A stretch of DNA of 17,872 bases. It comes from JBEGQX01 sp041180805. GTDB lineage: Bacteria; Planctomycetota; Planctomycetia; Gemmatales; Gemmataceae. The stretch lies in NCBI GenBank assembly GCA_041180805.1, contig JBEGQX010000169.1, forward strand, positions 1 through 17,872, read 5' to 3'. Shown here in pieces: positions 1-6,909 of this stretch (positions are counted from its first letter, which is position 1; every line of letters begins with the position of its first letter). The notes below the pieces were generated by a model that saw only the letters and a program-made list of their open reading frames with translations, searched no databases and had not been told where the DNA came from. Made by a program: the position numbers and the translations under genes.

Positions 1-317
1 TTGATCAGCGAGTCTAATTTGGAAACAAACCCGGCGATTTCATCCTGTGTGGGCCGTGGTTCCTTCTTGGGGGGCATATCGCCGGCATTAACCCGCTCGA
101 TAACCTCCGCCCAACGATGGGAATCGGCACCCGATTTGAAATCCCTGGAGAGCTGATTCAACCGGAGCTCCCCCTTGGGTTTCTCTGGTCCATGACATCG
201 GTTGCAATGCTTTTCAAGGAAAGCCTCTAAGGTTTCCCTGCCAAAACCGGTATTGCCGGCACATAGGAAGAAAGAAAAAAACAAAAGAAAGTGGGCAAAG
301 AATTGCGAATGCTGCAT
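1..317 (-). CDS. Secreted planctomycete-type cytochrome c protein, N-terminal part (runs off the left edge)
   Basis: This is the first 105 codons of a gene continuing beyond base 1. Translation from the ATG at 317 gives a hydrophobic leader rich in Phe and Leu (residues about 6-20), then a mature region with one heme c motif, CNRCH, at residues 38-42. A GDMPP segment at about 79-83 is the usual position of the distal Met ligand. The order heme motif, GxLRLN-like strand, MPP matches the cytochrome domain that opens PSD1/DUF1587-DUF1592 proteins. The gene at 11207-13816 has the same layout, so the two are probably paralogues. In that family the protein is exported and thought to act in periplasmic oxidation, but the substrate is unknown. 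No convincing Shine-Dalgarno precedes the ATG. The divergent promoter at 375-403 fits its transcription. The C-terminal domains lie outside the window, so the subfamily is uncertain. Confidence 0.8.
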   Translation of the reverse strand, partial: MQHSQFFAHFLLFFSFFLCAGNTGFGRETLEAFLEKHCNRCHGPEKPKGELRLNQLSRDFKSGADSHRWAEVIERVNAGDMPPKKEPRPTQDEIAGFVSKLDSLI

Positions 318-374
318 AAAAACACCAGAAAATCAGCGCAAGAATTTTGCCCAAGGAAGGAATTTACAATCCTA

Positions 375-403
375 AATCTAAATCACATCATCAAAATTGT
401 CAA
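375..403 (-). promoter_or_regulatory. Sigma-70-like promoter for the truncated cytochrome gene
   Basis: On the minus strand the -35 box is TTGACA (bases 403-398), a perfect consensus. A 17-base spacer separates it from TAGATT (380-375). Transcription would start near 368, giving a leader of about 50 bases before the ATG at 317. This is seen by eye and untested. Planctomycete promoters are less well defined than those of E. coli. Confidence 0.5.
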
Positions 404-423
404 TTCTTAGCCAGTTTAAATGG

Positions 424-480
424 AATCACTCAGGAAAATAACCCATATATATGTGGAAGCACCCACCTGCTGGAGTGATT
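424..480. repeat. Nested inverted repeat in the divergent intergenic region
   Basis: AATCACTC at 424-431 is matched by its reverse complement GAGTGATT at 473-480, with 41 bases between. One bulge allows two further pairs (432-433 with 470-471). Inside lies a perfect 10-base palindrome, CATATATATG, at 444-453. It sits between the two divergent promoters, so it could be a regulator site shared by both genes or a transcript structure. No known binding site is recognised. Confidence 0.4.
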
Positions 481-520
481 TGCAAACGTGCGCGTAAATC
501 TAATTTTAATTTCTGATACC

Positions 521-557
521 TTAACACTTGTTAAAAATTACTAAATTAAATTATAAA
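521..557 (+). promoter_or_regulatory. Promoter with overlapping palindromic operator for the redoxin/copper-protein operon
   Basis: The -35 candidate is TTGTTA (528-533), followed by an 18-base spacer and the -10 candidate TATAAA (552-557). A perfect inverted repeat, TTAACA-CT-TGTTAA, covers 521-534 and therefore overlaps the -35 box, where a repressor would be expected to bind. The predicted transcription start near 564 lies downstream of the ATG at 560. This argues that translation begins at the later ATG at 623. Confidence 0.5.
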
Positions 558-610
558 ATATGCTAAAGCCCAGTTCCTTTCATCGGATAAGAATTCTGGC
601 CAGATACAAT

Positions 611-615
611 AGGAG
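611..615 (+). promoter_or_regulatory. Ribosome binding site that decides the start at 623
   Basis: AGGAG lies seven bases before the ATG at 623. The in-frame upstream ATG at 560 has no such site, and its extra 21 residues would place a basic segment in front of an otherwise normal signal peptide. Confidence 0.6.
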
Positions 616-622
616 CCTAAAC

Positions 623-2620
623 ATGCGCCAAATGCCAAAGATATGGCTGATTTGGGCAACATTACCTATTTTTTGTTTCAGCTTGTATTCCCTTCCCTCC
701 CTGGCACAGACCAACCCCTTGCAACTCATGGTTACAGAAGAGGGGGGAAAGGCAACGAGTTTAAAGGACCTTTCCGTTGGTAAAGACCTGATGGTGGTGC
801 TGCTTGTGGGTTCCGACTGTCCCTTGTCACAGAAAGCATTAACTGAGGCTTCTGCAGATATTTTAAAAGCCAGTCCGGATGGACGGGTAGGCATTTTGGG
901 ACTGCTGATAGCAAGGGATGATGACGAGGATATCAACCGCCTTAAAAAAGAGTTCCAAGTAACCTTCCCTCTCTATCTGGACAGGGATAATTTGGTAGCT
1001 GCAAAAATGGGCGTGAAGGTTGTCCCAACTGCAATATTGCTAAACAAGGATGGAAAAATTCTTTATAAGGGCCGGATCAACGACCGGGTTGAACAATTGG
1101 GAAAGCGTTCCAAGGCAAGACGGCACGATTTGTTGGAGGCGATAAGGGATGTGCTTCAGGGAAACCCGGTTCGAGTGGCCGAAACCGAGGCGGTAGGCTG
1201 CCCGGTAGAAATACGCAAGCCAACGCCTGATGCCAACGGAAAGGTGACTTACTACCGGGACATTCAGCCATTTCTTTACAAGCATTGCGTGGTTTGTCAT
1301 CAGGATAAAGGTGTGGCGCCATTTTCGCTGGCGACTTATGACGATGCAACCCTCTGGATGGAGACAGCCATCAAGCTAATCGAGCAGAAGATGATGCCGC
1401 CTGGCCAGGCTGAATCGGATTTTGCGATAGAAAACCTAATTCCAAATCCGTCACCCATACACATGGATCTGCTACGAAAATGGCTTGCGGAAGGTATGCC
1501 CAAGGGTACACTTCCAGCCAAACCCCTTGAGCTACCCTCCACCGATCCAGAGGAAGGGGAACTTGGCAAGCCGGATATGGTTCTCAAACAATCCGGCCCG
1601 ATGACCCTGGCAGCGACAGGTGATGACCTGTACCGTTTTTTAGTTTTTAAATTGAACCTGAACCATGAATTGAAAATTCGGGCGATACGTTTAGTCCCTG
1701 GCAATACAAAAGTGGTTCACCATTCCTTGATTTTTTTCGGTGATTCCGGCAGTCTTTCAAAGAGTTCCTCTGACAAGGACCTTATTGATTTTGGTTTATT
1801 GCCAGGAGACAAGGGGCCGGGTTATGGCCAGGGTCCAAAGCTGGCTAAATACTTGAATCCCGGTAACAAGTCCAACCAGCATCAGTTTGAGATGATAGGG
1901 GGTTACGCACCAGGCAGCGGTTCCTATAAGGTTCTCAAAGGATATTGCGAAACCATTCCCCCAAACTCCGACCTGTTGGTCCAAATGCACTACCACCGTA
2001 CTGGCAAGGTGGAGACTGACCTTTCCACGATAGAACTGTACTTTGCCAAGGAAGAAACCAATCCGACCATGGAACTCCGTATTACAAATATTAATGATGA
2101 GGGGTTTCTGGTGATGCCTCCGAACCAACGCAAGCATACCAATTTTGAGTGGCCGGTGGAGGAGGACTGCCAGATTGTGAGTATTGCTCCACACGGTCAC
2201 TTTCTTACCCTTTCACAAACAATCACACTTGTGCGCCCTGACGGTACCCGCCAGACCTTGGTCCATGTGCCTCTATATGATTTCAACTGGCAAAAGTTGT
2301 ACACATTTCTCGAGCCCATACCTGTTGCCAAAGGCAGTAAGGTTCATGTTTCGTCACTTATGGACAACACCAGTGGCAACCCACACAACCCACACAAGCC
2401 ACCACAAGCTATCTTTATGGGGGAAAACACCACGGATGAAATGGTTTTTCCGTTCATGGCAATTACGATGAACAAGAATTCCCAATGGAATCTGCAACGG
2501 GCTATAAACAGTATTTACAGGAATGCCCACCTCCTCCAATTCTTGCGTAAGGGGTTAGGCTTCGAGAGCCCCGATGAAAAAACATTTCCAGAAAAAAACA
2601 CAAACGGAAAGCAACCATGA
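623..2620 (+). CDS. Secreted redoxin / cytochrome c / copper type II monooxygenase-like fusion protein
   Basis: 665 residues from the ATG chosen for its AGGAG site. The signal peptide spans about 1-29, ending SLAQ. A thioredoxin-like domain (about 35-180) has one cysteine in CPLS (Cys66) where thioredoxins have CxxC, and the cis-proline motif VVPT near 135. A heme c motif CVVCH lies at 222-226, with MMPP at about 257-260 as possible distal ligand. The C-terminal part (about 330-640) resembles peptidylglycine monooxygenase (PHM). It retains the counterparts of both copper sites: HH at 366-367 and His456 in MHYH for one, HGH at 524-526 and the Met of DEM (607) for the other. The family is known from planctomycetes; PHM-like enzymes hydroxylate C-H bonds, but the substrate here is unknown. 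The stop overlaps the next gene's start (ATGA), so the two are probably translated together. Confidence 0.85.
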   Translation: MRQMPKIWLIWATLPIFCFSLYSLPSLAQTNPLQLMVTEEGGKATSLKDLSVGKDLMVVLLVGSDCPLSQKALTEASADILKASPDGRVGILGLLIARDDDEDINRLKKEFQVTFPLYLDRDNLVAAKMGVKVVPTAILLNKDGKILYKGRINDRVEQLGKRSKARRHDLLEAIRDVLQGNPVRVAETEAVGCPVEIRKPTPDANGKVTYYRDIQPFLYKHCVVCHQDKGVAPFSLATYDDATLWMETAIKLIEQKMMPPGQAESDFAIENLIPNPSPIHMDLLRKWLAEGMPKGTLPAKPLELPSTDPEEGELGKPDMVLKQSGPMTLAATGDDLYRFLVFKLNLNHELKIRAIRLVPGNTKVVHHSLIFFGDSGSLSKSSSDKDLIDFGLLPGDKGPGYGQGPKLAKYLNPGNKSNQHQFEMIGGYAPGSGSYKVLKGYCETIPPNSDLLVQMHYHRTGKVETDLSTIELYFAKEETNPTMELRITNINDEGFLVMPPNQRKHTNFEWPVEEDCQIVSIAPHGHFLTLSQTITLVRPDGTRQTLVHVPLYDFNWQKLYTFLEPIPVAKGSKVHVSSLMDNTSGNPHNPHKPPQAIFMGENTTDEMVFPFMAITMNKNSQWNLQRAINSIYRNAHLLQFLRKGLGFESPDEKTFPEKNTNGKQP

Positions 2621-4890
2621 GTGAAAAAACAAGTAATCTACCAACTCCCTGGTATACAAGGCATGCTAGGACCGATTTACAGACAATTTTCAAACTTTCA
2701 GAATTGTTTGCGAATAAACTGGAAATTCTCATCGGTCGCAGTCCGACAAGCGATATTTGGCTTAATCATCCGGCAGTTTCAAGAACTCACGCATCGCTGC
2801 GGCGGGAACCTGATGGCAGCTTGATGGTGAAAGACTTGGGAAGCACCCATGGGGTGACCTTGAACGGATCGCCTGTTCAGGGGGAGGCGGTCTGGAAACC
2901 TCAAACAACCTTAAATCTTGGCCCCCAGGCACTGTGGCTGGATGAGAATAACACCATTACGGTAATTAACAGGCACGGAACACCAAACCTGGAGGCAAAA
3001 GACCTGACAGTAATTGTTCCTGGCCGGAAAAAGCCAATCTTGGACGGGGTATCCTTCACCTTCAAACCCGGTCAATTCGTCTGTGTGCTTGGCCCAAGTG
3101 GGGCTGGTAAATCAACATTAGTTCGGTGCATGCAAGGTCATCAGGCCACCGGAAGTGGAAGCTTGCTTTTTGGTGGATTTCCCATTCTTTCAAACCCAAC
3201 CATCTTGAATGGACTTGTTGGTTATGCGCCTCAGAAAATGTCACTCCAGGAAACCTTAACCGTGCGACAAGTGGTTTGGTTTGCGGCAAAATTAAGATTG
3301 CCCACCGATACCAGCGTCCAGGAAATTGAGCACCATGTGGATGCGACTCTACATTCCATGGGCTTGGAACATCTGGGTGACCAAAAAGTTTCGTCCCTAT
3401 CCGGTGGGGAACATAAACGAGTCGAACTGGCATCGGAATTGGTGGTGGATCCATCGATTCTTCTTGTGGACGAGGCAACCAGCAGCCTGGATCCTGCCTC
3501 GGAGGCCAGAGTGATGGAGGTTCTCTCCAAGACAGCCAAGCAGGGCAAATTGGTCCTCTGTGTTACCCATCACATGGACAACATATCCAAGGCAGACACG
3601 GTACTTATCCTGGCGGATGGGAAGGTGGTGTATCAGGGGCCGCCCGGGGGTGCCTGTGCCCATTTCGGAGTGGAGTATTTGCCAGATGCCTTTGTCCGAT
3701 TGGAAGATGAGGGGACGGAAAAATGGGTAAAAGAATTGCCTAAAACGGCTGCAATTACTGAATTTGCCACTGCTACAGCTCCACCCCCAAGAAGTATTCC
3801 GGCACGGTTTCGGGAAATCACGCGGCAAGCCAAGATACTTACACAGCGGGAATTTGCTGCCACCGTCAGCGACCGAAGATATTTATTTCTGGCAGCCCTT
3901 ATGCCCGCTCTTTTTGCACTTATACTCATTGGCTGTCATTGGATGGTGGATTTCTCGCGAAACATCATGCTGACCCGTGACCTCAACGAGGATGAGAAAA
4001 GCTCATTCAAGGTTTTCTGGCCGGTGTTGCATGAAGCAGCAAAAAGTGATGGTCTCGAGGAAGAAAATCTAACCATCAAGGCCCAACTAGGTTACATGCT
4101 GGGAAAAAAACCTGCCATGCGCAAAAGCCTGGCGAGCGATGAACTGGATCAAATCATTCAAGGTGCCATAGACGGCACAAAAACTATTTTCCCGGACAAA
4201 ATGATCAAGAACCCCCTTACCACATTCAAGTACCTTTCAGTACAGGTCATGGGCATTTCTTTCATGGGAATGCTCCTGGGGTTGACCCTGATGGTGCGGG
4301 ATGGTGCAATCTTTGCACGGGAAAAGGCCGTGGGTTTGTCGCCTCTTGCCTACCTTGCCTCGAAGATGAGTATTATCCTTCTGGCGACCGGGTTCCAGAC
4401 ATTCATTTTCGACGGAATTCTTGAATCACTTTTCCATGTCAGGCAACTGATCAGCGGACTCGAACCAATCCCAACGGATTATCGCATTGGCCTCATACCC
4501 ATGTTACTCGCCCATTGGTTTGCCGCACTTGGCTGTGCCTGTCTTGGTGTGGTGCTGGGTGCTTTGACCCTTAAACCGGACCGTGCAATCATCCTTTTGG
4601 GTGCCATGATGCTGCCCCAGTTGACCCTTGGGACCGCGATGTCCCTTGCGACAACAACCATTCCCAAAACGGTAGCCTTCTTGATATCACCAACCTACTG
4701 GGGACTTCGCGCCAGCCAGATCTCACCCATGGAAAATGGGATGGTAGTTTTACCGACGTACATGCGAATTTTTGGTGATAGTTTCATACAGTCGGTTCCC
4801 CTGGCACTGGCGGGAATGACCGCGCAAATCATTCTTTACCTGTTTCTTGGATGGTGGATGCTTCGCTTTAGACGACCGGAAACGACCTGA
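2617..4890 (+). CDS. FHA-domain ABC transporter, ABC2/ABCG-type half-transporter
   Basis: 757 residues. An FHA phosphothreonine-binding domain fills about 25-105, with GRS at 40-42, SRTHA at 55-59 and STHGVTLNG at 76-84 (His where Asn is usual). The ATPase domain follows (about 125-345): Walker A GPSGAGKST at 159-167, Q-loop YAPQ near 203-206, signature LSGGE at 261-265, Walker B ILLVDEA at 281-287 and H-loop His318. The C-terminal ABC2 permease has about six membrane segments, near 421-441, 540-560, 578-600, 626-650, 657-680 and 733-749. The long loop at about 445-535 is probably extracytoplasmic. The plan resembles mycobacterial Rv1747 (FHA-FHA-ABC-permease), a phosphorylation-controlled exporter of cell-envelope glycolipid, but with a single FHA. 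It probably dimerises. Export of a lipid or envelope compound is inferred; the substrate is not visible in the sequence. It overlaps the upstream gene by four bases. Confidence 0.88.
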   Translation: MSEKTSNLPTPWYTRHARTDLQTIFKLSELFANKLEILIGRSPTSDIWLNHPAVSRTHASLRREPDGSLMVKDLGSTHGVTLNGSPVQGEAVWKPQTTLNLGPQALWLDENNTITVINRHGTPNLEAKDLTVIVPGRKKPILDGVSFTFKPGQFVCVLGPSGAGKSTLVRCMQGHQATGSGSLLFGGFPILSNPTILNGLVGYAPQKMSLQETLTVRQVVWFAAKLRLPTDTSVQEIEHHVDATLHSMGLEHLGDQKVSSLSGGEHKRVELASELVVDPSILLVDEATSSLDPASEARVMEVLSKTAKQGKLVLCVTHHMDNISKADTVLILADGKVVYQGPPGGACAHFGVEYLPDAFVRLEDEGTEKWVKELPKTAAITEFATATAPPPRSIPARFREITRQAKILTQREFAATVSDRRYLFLAALMPALFALILIGCHWMVDFSRNIMLTRDLNEDEKSSFKVFWPVLHEAAKSDGLEEENLTIKAQLGYMLGKKPAMRKSLASDELDQIIQGAIDGTKTIFPDKMIKNPLTTFKYLSVQVMGISFMGMLLGLTLMVRDGAIFAREKAVGLSPLAYLASKMSIILLATGFQTFIFDGILESLFHVRQLISGLEPIPTDYRIGLIPMLLAHWFAALGCACLGVVLGALTLKPDRAIILLGAMMLPQLTLGTAMSLATTTIPKTVAFLISPTYWGLRASQISPMENGMVVLPTYMRIFGDSFIQSVPLALAGMTAQIILYLFLGWWMLRFRRPETT

Positions 4891-4960
4891 GGTTTTAAAG
4901 AAAAAGAACTCCCCATGGAATTGACCTGAGGCTTTACAGAAAAAGAACCTATGGAAACGG
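4878..4960 (+). repeat. Imperfect tandem duplication spanning the transporter stop and the acyltransferase start
   Basis: Copy 1 (4878-4916, 39 bases) begins GGAAACGACCTGAGG and ends just inside an ATG. Copy 2 (4917-4952, 36 bases) begins GGAATTGACCTGAGG and also ends at an ATG. A partial third copy, GGAAACGG, starts at 4953. Each copy holds a TGA, a purine-rich AAAGAAAAAGAAC-like stretch and an ATG-GAA. The result is a decoy minicistron, ATG GAA TTG ACC TGA (4915-4929), 22 bases before the true start at 4951. Confidence 0.75.
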
Positions 4961-6678
4961 GAAATCACGCCAAAGCAGATATATCCGCTTTGCCAGATAG
5001 AACCAATATACCCAATGCAAGAAGGCATGACCTTGATGCGCTTAGGGCTGGTGCCATGCTTCTAGGGATCTGCTTACACTCCATGCTAGCCTATTCGGGA
5101 ATAGTATGGGTGGTCATGGATGACAGTCAAAGCCATATTTTTAAATGGGCAATAAACCTAATCCATGGCTTCCGGATGCCGCTATTTTTTTTGGTCAGTG
5201 GTTTTTTCACCGCCATGCTTGCCTGCCGTCAGGGCACTGGAACGATGCTTAAAAATCGAGCGGCACGAATTCTGATACCATTTGCAATCAGCCTTGCAAC
5301 CATTATTCCGCTGGACAAGGTAGTTGAATTCTTTGCAGTAGCTGCCAATGCCAGCCATCCGCAAAACCCCATGTTTAAGGCAATTCAGCAGGGCGACAGC
5401 ATGCAGGTGCTGCATCTTTTGGAAAAAGGGCCAAATGAGTTGCTGGAGGAACCTGAAAAACGCCAGCACTTTACTCCTCTGAACTGGGCAGTCCTTTGCG
5501 AATCGGAACCAATTACGAATCTTCTGCTGGAGCGTGGCGCAAACCCGATGGCCAGTAACCGAAACGGTTACAACTCGCTTTCCATGGCAGCACTCCTCGG
5601 TAGGGTCGACCTGCTGAAACTCCTGATGGAAAAGGGTGGCGACCCATTTCATGCCACTGGTTCAGGTAAATCTGCCTGGACGGCTGCCCATCAACCTTAT
5701 GATGAAACACGCATAATTATTCTGCTCTCCAAGGGCAAGTTTCCAGAGGATATGAGTGTCCTTGAGAATGGCCACCGGGCTGTGATTGAGTTTTTAAGGG
5801 GTTTTTCCATGGAGAAATTCGGCACCCCAAGCCCGCCAGAGCAAACCTCCCCACCCAAATCCATGGAAGGCCTTCCTGGCTGGATGCAGCGGTATTTCGA
5901 ATGGCTCGCTTCTGATCAAAATGTGGTGAGCATCGCGGGGCAGAAAATCAACCTGCTTCAAGATGCATCCCTTGAACACTTATGGTTTCTTTGGTTCCTC
6001 TGGTGGCTATGCGTGATTCATTACATTCTGGATTATTTATGCCATCCTAATGGCCCGGGATCAACAGACAAAACAAGTCTTATTTACCCTGGATTGCTGG
6101 TAGCCTTTGTCCTGACCTGCTTCATGCAGGCATGGATGACCCTGGATTATTTTCCGAAGGTTTTTCATTTGCCGGTCGGCCCGGACTTTTCGCCAGGTCT
6201 AATCCCCAAGCCGCATGTGTTTTTATACTACGCGGTTTTCTTCTTTTTCGGGAGCTGGTACTTCCGGTTGGGAGATAACGAATGTTTTCTTGGCAGACAT
6301 TGGCGCTTGGCGTTACCAGTGGCAATGCTGGTTTTATTTCCATTGGTGTTGGCCACAAAGGAGCAGAGGTTTCTAAACACCTTACTTCAATCGCTTTACA
6401 CCTGGTTGATGGTGCTTGGATCCATCGGTCTGGCAAACCGTTTGGTTCAAAGGGAAAGCAAGCTTTTTCGTTATGTGGCAGATTCTTCCTACTGGCTTTA
6501 TCTAACCCATATTCCACCGGTACTGTGCATGCAGTGGCTTTTTCTTTATCTGCCAGCCCCGGCATGGGTTAAATTCACTTTGGGGTTTCTAATAACCATG
6601 CTGATTCTATTTGCCAGCTACGAATGGATGGTACGTCACACAATCATAGGACGAATTCTGAACGGTAAAAAAAAGTAG
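4951..6678 (+). CDS. Membrane acyltransferase-3 family protein with an inserted ankyrin-repeat domain
   Basis: 575 residues. Residues 24-130 are the start of an acyltransferase-3 domain: RRHDLDALRAGAM, then CLHSMLAY with the family's conserved histidine (His43), and FRMPLFFLVSGFF at about 74-86. Membrane segments then stop, and residues about 138-262 form ankyrin-like repeats, with phrases such as TPLNWAVL, LLLERGANPMASNRNGYNSL and DLLKLLMEKGGDPF. A linker (263-335) returns to membrane segments from about 342 to 565, including SYWLYLTHIPPVL near 513-525, typical of the family's last part. The family transfers acyl groups to sugars, lipids or glucans at the membrane (for example OpgC); the acceptor here is unknown. 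The ankyrin block sits in a loop without breaking the reading frame, so it looks like a true nested domain. It follows the transporter by 60 bases and is probably cotranscribed. No strong Shine-Dalgarno is visible; AAAGAA precedes the ATG. Confidence 0.85.
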   Translation: METGNHAKADISALPDRTNIPNARRHDLDALRAGAMLLGICLHSMLAYSGIVWVVMDDSQSHIFKWAINLIHGFRMPLFFLVSGFFTAMLACRQGTGTMLKNRAARILIPFAISLATIIPLDKVVEFFAVAANASHPQNPMFKAIQQGDSMQVLHLLEKGPNELLEEPEKRQHFTPLNWAVLCESEPITNLLLERGANPMASNRNGYNSLSMAALLGRVDLLKLLMEKGGDPFHATGSGKSAWTAAHQPYDETRIIILLSKGKFPEDMSVLENGHRAVIEFLRGFSMEKFGTPSPPEQTSPPKSMEGLPGWMQRYFEWLASDQNVVSIAGQKINLLQDASLEHLWFLWFLWWLCVIHYILDYLCHPNGPGSTDKTSLIYPGLLVAFVLTCFMQAWMTLDYFPKVFHLPVGPDFSPGLIPKPHVFLYYAVFFFFGSWYFRLGDNECFLGRHWRLALPVAMLVLFPLVLATKEQRFLNTLLQSLYTWLMVLGSIGLANRLVQRESKLFRYVADSSYWLYLTHIPPVLCMQWLFLYLPAPAWVKFTLGFLITMLILFASYEWMVRHTIIGRILNGKKK

Positions 6679-6729
6679 TTCCTTTTTCCAGAATCGATGC
6701 ATTGTTTCACGAAAAAGCTTTAAATAACC

Positions 6730-6909
6730 ATGATGTTCCACCATCACGCATTCCTTGGATGGATATTGAATCCCGCCTATTCCTTGATGCTTGGTTTGCC
6801 TGGCATCAACTATCGGCTGGAAAATCACATCTTTTTGAATAAGACATTAATTGTTGAGTGCCTTTGCGTTGAACAGCACCCGATTCTCCAATCCAGGATG
6901 GAAAATTGA
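6730..6909 (+). CDS. Possible small ORF overlapping the desaturase start (59 aa)
   Basis: This is an open frame of 59 codons in the 230-base gap between the acyltransferase and the desaturase. It starts MMFHHHAFLGW and ends SRMEN. Its TGA shares one base with the desaturase ATG (TGATG), a usual sign of translational coupling. Against it: no Shine-Dalgarno precedes 6730, no known domain is recognised, and 59 codons can occur by chance. If it is not coding, the gap holds nothing else recognisable. Confidence 0.2.
   Translation: MMFHHHAFLGWILNPAYSLMLGLPGINYRLENHIFLNKTLIVECLCVEQHPILQSRMEN

Noticed and set aside
560..622. Extra 21 N-terminal residues of the redoxin/copper fusion from the ATG at 560
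   Set aside because: No ribosome site precedes this ATG, the likely transcript begins after it, and the ATG at 623 has AGGAG and an immediate signal peptide.
3062..3828. Long minus-strand frames under the transporter ATPase domain
   Set aside because: They are antisense to a protein with every ABC motif in place, contain no recognisable domain and have no ribosome sites.
6607..6828. Minus-strand 73-codon frame overlapping the acyltransferase 3' end
   Set aside because: It has no signal or domain, no ribosome site, and overlaps a real gene's end in antisense.
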